Shown piece after piece: positions 1-7,493 of a stretch of 24,180 bases of DNA. Under the pieces are notes generated by a model that made no database searches, was not told the DNA's origin, and saw only the letters and a program-made list of their open reading frames with translations. The DNA is from Sulfurimonas sp. (lineage in GTDB: Bacteria > Campylobacterota > Campylobacteria > Campylobacterales > Sulfurimonadaceae), in NCBI RefSeq assembly GCF_023229025.1, contig NZ_JALOAA010000031.1:1-24180 (forward strand), given 5' to 3'. Made by a program: the position numbers and the translations under genes. Each line of letters opens with the position of its first letter. Position 1 is the stretch's first letter.

Positions 1-920
1 CACCCGGTAGAGTTATTGAGCATATAGGAAAGGGTCTGAATCTCTCAGATGTAGAGATTTTTGTCCTTGATGAGGCAGATAGAATGTTAGATATGGGCTT
101 TGTAAAAGAGATAAAAAACATCCATCCACTTCTGCCAAAAAGGCATCAGACCCTCCTATTTTCTGCAACCTACAGCGACAAGGTAAGAAAACTATCAAAA
201 CTTATACTAACAAAACCGGCATTTATTGAAGCATCTAAAAAGAACTCAACTGTAGATGCTATCAATCAAGTAGCCTACTTAGTCGATACAGATAAAAAAG
301 CCGAGCTTTTAGCTTACATAATCGGCTCAAGAAATTTTAGACAGGTTTTGGTTTTTACAAGAACAAAAGCGAGTGCGGATGAACTTGTTGTTGAGCTTAA
401 AAAGGATGGACTTAAGTGTGGAGTCATACATGGCGATAAAGCTCAAGCTAAGCGTCTAAAAACTCTAAATGAATTTAAAGAGGGCAAAACAAGAGTTTTA
501 GTTGCGACAGACATCGCTTCAAGAGGTTTGGATATAGAAGAGCTCCCATATGTTATAAACTATGAACTCCCGTCAATTCCGGAAGACTATGTTCATAGAG
601 TAGGGCGAACAGGTCGTGCAGGAAGAGAAGGAGAGGCAATAAGCTTGATTGACATATATGAAAAGTTTGATATTAAGGCTATAGAGAAGCTTATAGGGAT
701 GAAAATCCCACAAGAGATAGTGGAGGGTTTTGAGCCAGATCCTACTATTCGCAGACGTGATGAAGAGGAGCTAAAGCTAAAGAGTGAGCATAAAAAAGTA
801 GAGATAAAAAGAGCAAAAAAACCTTACAAAAAACCTCAAAATATCAAGAAAAACGAGAAAGGCGAAAACTATAAAAAGCCGGTAACAACTAAAAAAAGAA
901 AAACTACAAAACGCGGTTAA
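1..920 (+). CDS. rhlE: DEAD-box ATP-dependent RNA helicase, RhlE-like, 5' end missing
   Basis: This is the C-terminal two thirds of a cytoplasmic RNA helicase that unwinds RNA duplexes using ATP. The reading frame is open from base 3 to the stop at 918-920, so the start and the Q and Walker A motifs lie outside the window. Visible in order are TPGR (motif Ib, at the window edge), VLDEAD (motif II, bases 63-80), SAT (motif III), VLVFTRT (motif IV), ATDIASRGLDI (motif V) and HRVGRTGRAG (motif VI, about 594-620). After the second RecA domain comes a tail very rich in lysine and arginine, as in RhlE-type and cold-induced helicases that bind RNA through a basic extension. DEAD-box membership is certain; the RhlE subgroup is inferred from the tail and motif spelling, and CsdA or DbpA types are less likely. 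Confidence 0.9.
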   Translation, partial: PGRVIEHIGKGLNLSDVEIFVLDEADRMLDMGFVKEIKNIHPLLPKRHQTLLFSATYSDKVRKLSKLILTKPAFIEASKKNSTVDAINQVAYLVDTDKKAELLAYIIGSRNFRQVLVFTRTKASADELVVELKKDGLKCGVIHGDKAQAKRLKTLNEFKEGKTRVLVATDIASRGLDIEELPYVINYELPSIPEDYVHRVGRTGRAGREGEAISLIDIYEKFDIKAIEKLIGMKIPQEIVEGFEPDPTIRRRDEEELKLKSEHKKVEIKRAKKPYKKPQNIKKNEKGENYKKPVTTKKRKTTKRG

Positions 921-1023
921 AGATAAGAATAAAATCCCATTATAGAGCTAGATGCTGATTATTAAAACACCTTTAGGTAAGGAGATTAAGTAAAGATGTA
1001 AGTTTATCAATTGGCATCTTTGA

Positions 1024-1029
1024 TATAAT
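1024..1029 (+). promoter_or_regulatory. -10 box for the membrane protein at 1056
   Basis: A perfect TATAAT lies 26 bases before the ATG, with AGGAG at 1046-1050 as ribosome binding site. No TTGACA-like -35 is seen at the proper distance, as is usual in Campylobacterota, where the -35 is weakly conserved. Confidence 0.55.
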
Positions 1030-1055
1030 TGCACTAATTTTACACAGGAGCAACG

Positions 1056-1499
1056 ATGGAAGCAGTATATCCATACGCACATATAGTACACTTAGTTTTA
1101 GCAATCATGTTTTTAGGTTATGTTTTTACAGACGTATTTATGATATCTACACTTAAAGGTAAGTTCTCTAAAGAGACGGATAAAGAGATAAATCAGACAT
1201 TGGGCGCAAAAAGTTTTAAAATATTTCCTATTACACTTCTTATAATTGTACTTAGCGGCGGCATGATGATGTCAAGATATATAAACTCAAATGCAGGTTT
1301 TTTTGAAACAGATTTGCAAAAACTGCTTGTTATTAAGATAGTGTTGGCTCTTATTATTGCTGCGGGTGTGCTGTTTAATCTTTTTACAAAATTTACAGGT
1401 CGCCAAAAACCTCACTTTATGCAAGAGCATTTTCATAAAGTTGTTTTAGTCTTGGGACTTTTTATAGTTATCCTTGCAAAAATGATGTACACGGCATAG
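1056..1499 (+). CDS. Small four-helix integral membrane protein (CopD/HemJ/DUF2269-like)
   Basis: A 147-residue inner-membrane protein with four predicted helices, at about residues 6-28, 53-72, 84-108 and 125-146. Histidines sit at the start of helix 1 (H9, H12) and just before helix 4 (in MQEHFHKV), and an aspartate lies in helix 1. This layout recalls small heme- or copper-related membrane proteins (CopD, HemJ, DUF2269), but no diagnostic motif allows a firm name. The start is clear: AGGAG sits five bases before the ATG and a TATAAT box lies just upstream. The esterase gene starts 18 bases after the stop, so the two may be co-transcribed. A paralogue with the same helix layout lies at 9474-9890. 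Confidence 0.7.
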   Translation: MEAVYPYAHIVHLVLAIMFLGYVFTDVFMISTLKGKFSKETDKEINQTLGAKSFKIFPITLLIIVLSGGMMMSRYINSNAGFFETDLQKLLVIKIVLALIIAAGVLFNLFTKFTGRQKPHFMQEHFHKVVLVLGLFIVILAKMMYTA

Positions 1500-1517
1500 C
1501 AATTTTAAAACAGCTAA

Positions 1518-2135
1518 ATGAATAAAATAAAACTTATAACTGTTTTACTCACTGCTTTTATGCTGTTTTTAATTCTAACAAAAGAGAGTAGAGAAAAGTT
1601 GTCATATATTGAGCTTAAAAGTGATTCTAAAATCCTTGCTTTTGGCGATAGCATTACTTACGGTTACGGTGTTGCAAAAGAGGATAGTTACCCATCACAA
1701 CTTCAGAAAAAAACGGGTATTCGTGTTATAAATGAGGGTATATCCGGTGAAGAGTCATCAGAGGGTCTGCAGCGACTCCCAAAGCTATTAGAGAGCAATT
1801 TTGACCTTGTTATACTCTGTCATGGCGGCAACGATATTATACGAAAACTATCACTCGAGAAACTAAAAAATAATTTAATCGAGATGATAATAGCCATAGA
1901 AGCAAGTGGAGCAAAGGTTCTGCTTGTCGGAGTTCCTGACTTTGGTATCCTTGGATTTAAAACACACGCTCTTTACCGTGAGGTTGCAAAGGAGACTGGA
2001 GTCCTCTTTGAAGAGGATGTCTTATCTGCCGTTGAATCAGATAAGAGACTAAAAATCGACTATATCCACCCAAATGAAAAGGGGTATGAGATAATGGTTG
2101 ATGCCTTTATGAAGTATCTAAAAATAGTTAGATAA
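1518..2135 (+). CDS. SGNH/GDSL-family esterase or lysophospholipase (TesA-like), membrane-anchored or exported
   Basis: A 205-residue serine hydrolase of the SGNH family, expected to cleave acyl esters such as lysophospholipids or thioesters. An N-terminal hydrophobic segment (residues 5-20) looks like a signal anchor or signal peptide, placing the enzyme in the periplasm. The four family blocks are present: GDSITYG with catalytic Ser45; the glycine-containing NEGISGEES block (oxyanion hole, 72-80); GGND at 103-106 with Asn105; and DYIHP with Asp181 and His184 completing the triad. Length fits TesA/arylesterase. No strong Shine-Dalgarno precedes the ATG, which lies 18 bases after the previous stop, so translation may depend on the upstream gene. 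The natural substrate cannot be read from sequence. Confidence 0.88.
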   Translation: MNKIKLITVLLTAFMLFLILTKESREKLSYIELKSDSKILAFGDSITYGYGVAKEDSYPSQLQKKTGIRVINEGISGEESSEGLQRLPKLLESNFDLVILCHGGNDIIRKLSLEKLKNNLIEMIIAIEASGAKVLLVGVPDFGILGFKTHALYREVAKETGVLFEEDVLSAVESDKRLKIDYIHPNEKGYEIMVDAFMKYLKIVR

Positions 2136-2170
2136 TTTTTATGCTACAAAGCAAATTCAACTCCAATGCT

Positions 2171-2881
2171 CTATAGTATCATAGAACTTATCAATCCAAT
2201 AACTCCACCAAAGACTCCGCCCCATACCACAAGCCATGATAGATGCTCTTTTATGAGTTGCTGAACTATCTCTTTTACTACTAAAGGAGTTAACTCATTT
2301 AGTCTTATCTCTATAATATCTTCAATATTTTTAATCATGTCACTGCTTAGAGATGAGTTTTTAAGATGATTTTGCAGGGTGTAATTAAAAGTTTGGCTCT
2401 GAACTATTTTAACAACGGCACTCTTCATCTTCTGCGAAAACGGTTCTCTAAGATTCTCTAGTGCGCGCTCTCCTCCAAACATACCAAGCATACCGCCAAA
2501 AGAGGACTCCATTACGGTTTTAGTAAGCGCATCAAATGCAGGAGAGAAGTCGGTTGTCTCTATGATTGGCACTAAATCTATCTTCTTCTCTTCATTTTTA
2601 AAAAAGTAATCTAGCTGCTCTTTAGTGAAAAACTGACTCATCATCAGATTTTTAATAGCCCCTTTAAAAGCTTCAAAACGCGTAGGTATTACTCCTGAGC
2701 CATATAGAAAAGGTACTTTCTCAAAGAGCATATGAATTGCAAGCTGATTTGTCAGAGCACCCGAGAGTGCAAAAAGACCCGAATATAGAAGGATTTTTTG
2801 AGTATCGTCTGTTGTGAAATAGGATAATATGACAAGAGCCAAAGCGATTAGATTTGTAGTAAAACTTTTGTTTAGTTTCAA
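2171..2881 (-). CDS. DUF445 family membrane protein (YheB-like)
   Basis: Membrane protein of the DUF445 family, recognised by the GALTNQLAIHMLFEKVP stretch followed by GSGVIPTRFEAFK, and by hydrophobic segments at both ends around a long helical middle part. Function is unknown. The frame is open back to a TTG at 2917, but that codon lies next to the -10 box (TATAAT, complement 2919-2924) and would fall before the transcript begins. A TTG at 2879-2881, preceded by AAAGG at a good distance, is therefore the better start and gives about 236 residues. The gene is convergent with the esterase gene and divergent from the gene at 2962. Confidence 0.82.
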   Translation of the reverse strand: MKLNKSFTTNLIALALVILSYFTTDDTQKILLYSGLFALSGALTNQLAIHMLFEKVPFLYGSGVIPTRFEAFKGAIKNLMMSQFFTKEQLDYFFKNEEKKIDLVPIIETTDFSPAFDALTKTVMESSFGGMLGMFGGERALENLREPFSQKMKSAVVKIVQSQTFNYTLQNHLKNSSLSSDMIKNIEDIIEIRLNELTPLVVKEIVQQLIKEHLSWLVVWGGVFGGVIGLISSMIL

Positions 2882-2918
2882 TGTTTTGCCTTTATGAAAA
2901 AAGTATCTTAAAAGCAAA

Positions 2919-2924
2919 ATTATA
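2919..2924 (-). promoter_or_regulatory. -10 box for the DUF445 gene
   Basis: Perfect TATAAT on the minus strand. It places the transcript start near 2912 and so rules out the TTG at 2917 as a start codon. It shares four bases with a plus-strand TATACT at 2921-2926. Confidence 0.5.
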
Positions 2925-2926
2925 CT
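2921..2926 (+). promoter_or_regulatory. -10 box for the gene at 2962
   Basis: TATACT on the plus strand, one base from consensus and 35 bases before the ATG. It overlaps the minus-strand box of the divergent gene. Confidence 0.35.
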
Positions 2927-2961
2927 AAAATCTACAACAAGAAAATTTAATGGATTAGTTT

Positions 2962-3435
2962 ATGAAACAAGAGAGTTATACACTTTTTAAAAATGCGGAT
3001 ATAGAAACGATTTTACAAACATTAGAGAGTGAGTTAAAAAATAGAAATGAGTCCCCTTTTTGGAGAGACAAGGTTGTGCCTTTTAGTGCTGCGATACTAT
3101 CTATTTTAATCCCTCTAAGAGATGCAGAGATGCTTTTTAATCCTGAAGGAGAAGCACAAAGTGAACTTACTCCGGAGCTTTTTTTAAAATGGAGTGATTT
3201 TGTAAGTTTAAAAACATTAGCCTTTACAATTCAAAAATCAAATGAGGCCGGAGTCTTACTTAGAACAGAACTTGACGATGCTATATGTAAAAAATATAAG
3301 AGCATTGATTTAAGAGTTTTGGGTGATTACTTATCAAGATATACCGTAAACCTTGAAAATGAATCTCTTGACTTCCCAATCTCAAACTACAATTTGCATC
3401 AAGGTGTAAGCAACGTTATAAAATCTCTTCTATAA
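2962..3435 (+). CDS. Conserved-looking protein of unknown function, 157 residues
   Basis: I do not recognise this protein. It is 157 residues, mainly helical, with one moderately hydrophobic stretch around residues 38-53 (KVVPFSAAILSILIPL) that could be a buried helix or a single membrane segment. There is no signal peptide, and only one cysteine. Codon use matches the neighbours and it starts with ATG after a likely -10 box, which supports a real gene. The stop is 10 bases before the TTG start of the RND permease, so the two are almost certainly in one operon. That suggests, but does not show, an accessory role for the permease. Confidence 0.6.
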   Translation: MKQESYTLFKNADIETILQTLESELKNRNESPFWRDKVVPFSAAILSILIPLRDAEMLFNPEGEAQSELTPELFLKWSDFVSLKTLAFTIQKSNEAGVLLRTELDDAICKKYKSIDLRVLGDYLSRYTVNLENESLDFPISNYNLHQGVSNVIKSLL

Positions 3436-3445
3436 GAGCCCTGTA

Positions 3446-6400
3446 TTGATAAAATTCATTGAATATTTTATAAAAAACTCCAGATTAAACTATGCGCTTT
3501 TAGCTTTTTTAATTTTTATGGGAATAAACGCCTATAAAAACATTCCAAAAGAGATTTTTCCGGATATTGAACTTGATAAAATTAGTGTTATTGGCTCTTA
3601 CAGTGGCGCTAGCGCTAATGTTATGGACAAGATGGCAGTCCGTGATATAGAGGATGAGATAAGCAATATTAGCGGTATAGAGAAGACAGAGACAACAATA
3701 ACTCCCGGTGCTTTTGCGATACTTCTAACCCTTAGTGATAGTGCAAACAAAGAGATAACCCTTGGGCGCGTAAAAGATGCTATAGCACTTAGTAGACAGT
3801 ACCTGCCTACTGATATGAATGAGCCTGTTGCAAGGTTGCTTGATAAAACAAGGTCACTCATTAGGTTAGCTATTTCATCTAAGGACCTCTCAATAGGGGA
3901 ACTTACACTAATAGCTCAAGATATGAAGTCAAGAATATCAAAACTAAATAATATCAGCGAGGTTTTAATTCGCGGAGACTCCAATGAGGAGGTAACAATT
4001 AAAATAAACTCCGATGCAATTTTGGCATACGGACTTGAACACGCAAGTGTACAAAAAGCAATAGCAAACCTCTCCTATATTTTTCCAATAGGAAATATAG
4101 AGCAGAAGGGAAGTTTTGCATATGTATCTACTGCAAGCGGAAAAGCAGATGCAGATGAGTATAAAGAGAGTATTTTAGAGATAGACTCAAAGTACGTAAA
4201 ACTCGGTGACATAGCTGAGGTAACTATCGAGTATCCACAGACTGATACCTTGGCAACATACAATAATAATAAAACAATATCACTAGTCATCTCAAAAGGA
4301 GTCAGTGGAGACTCTCTTGTATTATCAAAGGAGCTTAGAGAGTATGTAAAGGGCATAGAAAAAAACTATGAGGGGGTAAACTTTGATTTTTATCAAGATA
4401 GTTCTAAACCTGTAAAAGAGAGATTAAACACTATTATTTCAAATTTAATGTTTGGTCTGATTCTGGTTTTTTTGTCAATGTATGTTTTGATAAATCTAAG
4501 AATTGCCATTATTGTAGCACTTGGAATCCCTTTCTCTTTTATTATAGGGCTATTAAGTATATACTACATGGGTTATTCGATAAATATAGTCTCGTTGTTA
4601 GGAGGACTTATTGTTATCGGTATTGTGGTAGATGATGCCATCGTAGTTAGCGAAAATATTCAACGCCATATTGATGATGGTATGAGTAACTATGACGCTG
4701 CAATAGTTGGTGTCAAAGAGATGATACTTCCTGTTTCGCTTGCAACGATTACTACTGTAGCTGCATTTTTGCCTATATTTATGATGCATGGGGAGATAGC
4801 TCTTTTTATTTTACTAATCCCGATTACGGTAATTATAATTCTAATAGGCTCTTTAATTGAGAGTTTTTTCTTTTTGCCGCTTCATGCAAAAGAGTTTTTG
4901 AAAAAAAGTAATAATCTAATTAGTTGGGTGCCATTTCAAAATCTTTATGAGAGAGTGATTTTACGTTTTTTACACTATAAAAAATTATCGCTTCTACTCT
5001 TTATTATTTTAATTCCATTAGCTACTTTTTATACTGCAAAATCTATGAAGTTTCAATTTTTTCCAAATTTTGACGGAAACTATCTATATATATCCGGAAA
5101 ACTAGATATTAACACACCTCTGGAAGATACTTATGAGATTTCAAAAGAGATTGAAGCAAAACTGATGGAGCATGCAGAAGAGTTCTCTCTAAAGGCAATA
5201 TCATCGGTTGTCGGCTATAGAAGAAGTCTATCAGGGGAGACACAAAGAAACAATAGCGTTTTTATGATTACCATGGAGCTTTATGACAGGGTTGATACAA
5301 ACTGGGTAGATAAGTATATAAATCCTGTTTTAAATTTTAGTTTTGAGTTTAATGACCCCCAAAAGATAAGAGAGAAACAGACATATGAACTCTCTCCTCG
5401 GGCAAAAGAGATAATAAGTGTCTATAAAGATAAGTACAAGATGGAAGACCTCGGTGTCATGGAGGATAAACCGGGGCTTATTAGAAGTGATATTCAGATA
5501 AATCTCTCAGGAAACAATGATAATATACTTCAAAAAGGCATAGAGCGGTTAGAAGAGGAGCTTGCAAAGATAGAGCATGTTAAAGATTATAGCAATAATA
5601 TAAAATATGGAAAAATGGAGTACAAGGTTAAAGTGAACTCTTATGGAGAGAGCCTGGGGCTTAGTGAAGCGGTTGTTGCAAGGACGCTTAGTGCATACTT
5701 TTTAGATCAAAAACAGGCTACAACGTTTAATGATTTGGGCATTATGGAGATAAGAACAGAAGATAGTGCAAAAGATAATATCTCTACTTTTTTAGATTTT
5801 AATATAGCGCTTGGAGACGGTAGATATGTAAAACTCTCTGATATCGCGGATATTGCAGAGATTAGAGATTATGAGAAGATAAATAAGCTAAACGGCAATA
5901 TCATAAAAACTGTTTTTGCAAATGTAGATAAAAGAAATATAACTTCTGAAGAGATTTTAGATATGTTAAAGCCTACACTTGATGAGATAGCAAAAATGGG
6001 AGTAAATATTGAGCTTTTAGGGGAAAAAGAGAAGAATGAACAATTAAAAGATGATATGAAAAACGCTGTATTTTTTGCAATATTTCTGATTTTTTTGACA
6101 ATGCTTCTTATTTTTTCAAAGATAAAGTATGTTCTAATGGTTATGAGTGTAATTCCTCTCTCTGCTCTTGGTGCACTTATTGGGCATAAACTGCTTGGAA
6201 TAAACCTCTCTATGCCTTCTGTTATAGGAATATTAGGGCTTGCCGGTGTTGTAATAAATGATGGAATTATTATGCTTGACTTTCTAAAAGGAACGCATAA
6301 AGTAGAAGAGTTTTTACAGCGGGCAAAGTTGAGGCTTCGTCCTATTATAATCACCTCTGTTACAACGTTTTTAGGTCTGATTACTATTATATTTTATGCA

Positions 6401-6553
6401 AGCGGTCAGGCAGTGATTCTTCAGCCGATTGCTATATCTTTGGGGTTCGGACTGCTTTGGGGAACATTTTTAAATCTAATATATCTACCTACACTTTATG
6501 CCATGGTAAATAGTATAGAGCCGCCTGCAGTTTTAGAGAAAAATCGCATATAA
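3446..6553 (+). CDS. RND-family efflux permease (AcrB/HAE1-like), orphan
   Basis: A 1035-residue proton-driven inner-membrane transporter with the full RND layout: helix 1 near residues 14-31, a large periplasmic loop, helices 2-6 (about 330-480), a second large loop, then helices 8-12 (about 870-1020). Helix 4 carries the double aspartate of the proton relay (GIVVDDAIV, Asp396-Asp397). At the helix 10 site where AcrB has lysine 940, this protein has Asn938-Asp939 (GVVINDGII), a variant I recall in other subfamilies. The start is TTG, with AAGAG seven bases before it overlapping the stop of the preceding gene. No membrane-fusion or TolC-type gene lies next to it, so partners, if needed, are encoded elsewhere. 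Substrate is unknown: drugs, bile-like amphiphiles or lipids are all possible. Confidence 0.9.
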   Translation: MIKFIEYFIKNSRLNYALLAFLIFMGINAYKNIPKEIFPDIELDKISVIGSYSGASANVMDKMAVRDIEDEISNISGIEKTETTITPGAFAILLTLSDSANKEITLGRVKDAIALSRQYLPTDMNEPVARLLDKTRSLIRLAISSKDLSIGELTLIAQDMKSRISKLNNISEVLIRGDSNEEVTIKINSDAILAYGLEHASVQKAIANLSYIFPIGNIEQKGSFAYVSTASGKADADEYKESILEIDSKYVKLGDIAEVTIEYPQTDTLATYNNNKTISLVISKGVSGDSLVLSKELREYVKGIEKNYEGVNFDFYQDSSKPVKERLNTIISNLMFGLILVFLSMYVLINLRIAIIVALGIPFSFIIGLLSIYYMGYSINIVSLLGGLIVIGIVVDDAIVVSENIQRHIDDGMSNYDAAIVGVKEMILPVSLATITTVAAFLPIFMMHGEIALFILLIPITVIIILIGSLIESFFFLPLHAKEFLKKSNNLISWVPFQNLYERVILRFLHYKKLSLLLFIILIPLATFYTAKSMKFQFFPNFDGNYLYISGKLDINTPLEDTYEISKEIEAKLMEHAEEFSLKAISSVVGYRRSLSGETQRNNSVFMITMELYDRVDTNWVDKYINPVLNFSFEFNDPQKIREKQTYELSPRAKEIISVYKDKYKMEDLGVMEDKPGLIRSDIQINLSGNNDNILQKGIERLEEELAKIEHVKDYSNNIKYGKMEYKVKVNSYGESLGLSEAVVARTLSAYFLDQKQATTFNDLGIMEIRTEDSAKDNISTFLDFNIALGDGRYVKLSDIADIAEIRDYEKINKLNGNIIKTVFANVDKRNITSEEILDMLKPTLDEIAKMGVNIELLGEKEKNEQLKDDMKNAVFFAIFLIFLTMLLIFSKIKYVLMVMSVIPLSALGALIGHKLLGINLSMPSVIGILGLAGVVINDGIIMLDFLKGTHKVEEFLQRAKLRLRPIIITSVTTFLGLITIIFYASGQAVILQPIAISLGFGLLWGTFLNLIYLPTLYAMVNSIEPPAVLEKNRI

Positions 6554-6646
6554 TATAGCCCAAAGAAGAAAAGCTATAAGCGCTATAAGAGCAAACAGGA
6601 GCGCTAACCTTGTAGATAGATAAAACAAAAATTTAAAAAATTGCAA
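6533..6646 (-). CDS. Possible 37-residue single-pass membrane peptide
   Basis: On the minus strand, four bases after the rhodanese stop, a frame opens with TTG (6644-6646) and runs 37 codons to a stop at 6533-6535. The product is a short aromatic and basic head followed by about 25 residues of leucine, alanine, isoleucine and phenylalanine, a clear membrane helix with one tryptophan. It would be the last gene of a rhodanese operon and overlaps the 3' end of the convergent RND gene by 21 bases. No Shine-Dalgarno is seen, and a hydrophobic frame of this size can arise by chance, so this is a tentative call. Confidence 0.3.
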   Translation of the reverse strand: MQFFKFLFYLSTRLALLFALIALIAFLLWAILYAIFL

Positions 6647-6650
6647 TATT

Positions 6651-7049
6651 TTAGTTTGAACGATATGGAGTAATAGGCAGTTTTTTATATTTGACGTAAA
6701 CCATTCCGTTTGTCATGTTTATAACATCATAGTTTAGTTTTTGAGATAAAAATTGTGCCAGTATTTTTGTTCTGCTTCCCGTTCTGCAAATGATAGCAAA
6801 CGGCTTTTTAGTATCAACGTTGCCGTTTAGTTTTTCCAAAAAAACCTTAAGATCATAATTTCCTTTTTCATCAAAAAGCATAATCGGAATAGCCCCTTTT
6901 AGCAGACCGGTCTCCTTCCACTCTCCGGGTGTTCTTATGTCAACAATAGGTATATTTGAGTTAAGCAACTCGTATGACGCATCTTGATTTTTAATAGAAG
7001 CAAAAAGAGATAAAGATAAAACTAAAATAGATAAAAATATTTTCTTCAA
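6651..7049 (-). CDS. Periplasmic single-domain rhodanese-like protein
   Basis: A short exported rhodanese of about 132 residues, a possible carrier of sulfane sulfur. From the chosen start it begins with a classic Sec signal peptide (MKKIFLSILVLSLSLFA, cleavage near residue 17-18). The mature part has IVDIRTPGEW, the usual first rhodanese signature, and the active-site loop CRTGSR with the catalytic cysteine at about residue 88. The frame is open back to a TTG at 7097, but that lies upstream of the -10 box (complement 7081-7086). The TTG at 7047-7049 has GGAG seven bases before it and produces the signal peptide, so it is preferred. A periplasmic rhodanese fits a sulfur-metabolising host, though the true donor and acceptor are unknown. 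Confidence 0.85.
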   Translation of the reverse strand: MKKIFLSILVLSLSLFASIKNQDASYELLNSNIPIVDIRTPGEWKETGLLKGAIPIMLFDEKGNYDLKVFLEKLNGNVDTKKPFAIICRTGSRTKILAQFLSQKLNYDVINMTNGMVYVKYKKLPITPYRSN

Positions 7050-7076
7050 AACAGCACTCCACGCTAAAATTAAGTG

Positions 7077-7082
7077 TATAAT
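7077..7082 (+). promoter_or_regulatory. -10 box for the gene at 7113
   Basis: Perfect TATAAT, 30 bases before the ATG. Together with the minus-strand box it forms the palindrome TATAATTATA (7077-7086). Confidence 0.5.
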
Positions 7083-7086
7083 TATA
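7081..7086 (-). promoter_or_regulatory. -10 box for the rhodanese gene
   Basis: Perfect TATAAT on the minus strand, placing the transcript start near 7074, about 25 bases before the chosen TTG start. It overlaps the plus-strand box by two bases. Confidence 0.5.
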
Positions 7087-7112
7087 TCAAAAAACAAATT
7101 AATGAGTAGGAA

Positions 7113-7481
7113 ATGGCATCACAAAAAGCGATAGATAATGCGCACAGACTTCGATATATAAGAGCACTAGAGAGATTTCACAAGAGTATTCTCTCATATC
7201 TCTCTACGAGTGCGAACCTCTCTAAGGAGGGGTATGATAAAAAAATAGAAAATAGCTTAAAAGTTCTCAAGAGAGTAGAGGAGATAGCTCTTTATAAGGG
7301 AGACTTGCAGGATTTACAAAAATTGGTTAAAAAAATAATAGGCTATAAAGAGAGCAGTAAAGAGATTGATGAGATAAAAGATGAGATTCTATATGAATCA
7401 AATCAGCTTGATAAGAGCAAAAATGCCAGACGTTACAAAAAAGAGAAACACTCCCACTCAAAGTATGAGGAGTGGGAGTAA
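7113..7481 (+). CDS. Small charged helical protein of unknown function
   Basis: A 122-residue protein, not recognised. It is very rich in lysine and glutamate, has no cysteine, signal peptide or membrane segment, and should be mostly alpha-helical and cytoplasmic. The basic N-terminal part (AHRLRYIRALERFHKS) could contact nucleic acid or another protein, but this is a guess. A perfect TATAAT lies upstream; the AGGA before the ATG is unusually close to it. The last codons (HSHSKYEEWE) are encoded by a 10-bp inverted repeat, 7450-7459 with 7470-7479, that probably serves as terminator for the opposite gene, so the end of this protein may be shaped by that hairpin. Confidence 0.6.
   Translation: MASQKAIDNAHRLRYIRALERFHKSILSYLSTSANLSKEGYDKKIENSLKVLKRVEEIALYKGDLQDLQKLVKKIIGYKESSKEIDEIKDEILYESNQLDKSKNARRYKKEKHSHSKYEEWE
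7437..7479 (-). terminator. Intrinsic terminator for the chemoreceptor gene, inside the opposing gene
   Basis: Read on the minus strand, a perfect 10-bp stem (ACTCCCACTC / GAGTGGGAGT, loop of 10) is followed by a T-rich run ending at 7437. It lies 15 bases after the stop of the gene ending at 7494. On the plus strand no T-run follows the stem, so it best serves the minus-strand gene. Confidence 0.55.
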
Positions 7482-7493
7482 AGTGCTATAAAC

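Noticed and set aside
979..1001. AAGGAG followed by ATG-TAA as a start-stop element
   Set aside because: It lies upstream of the best promoter for the next gene, the spacing is long, and such a short pattern is expected by chance.
2882..2917. Longer N-terminus for the DUF445 protein from the TTG at 2917
   Set aside because: The codon lies next to the -10 box, upstream of the likely transcript start.
5869..6354. 161-codon open frame on the minus strand
   Set aside because: It lies wholly inside the RND permease gene, has a serine- and isoleucine-rich composition typical of antisense frames, and no ribosome site or domain.
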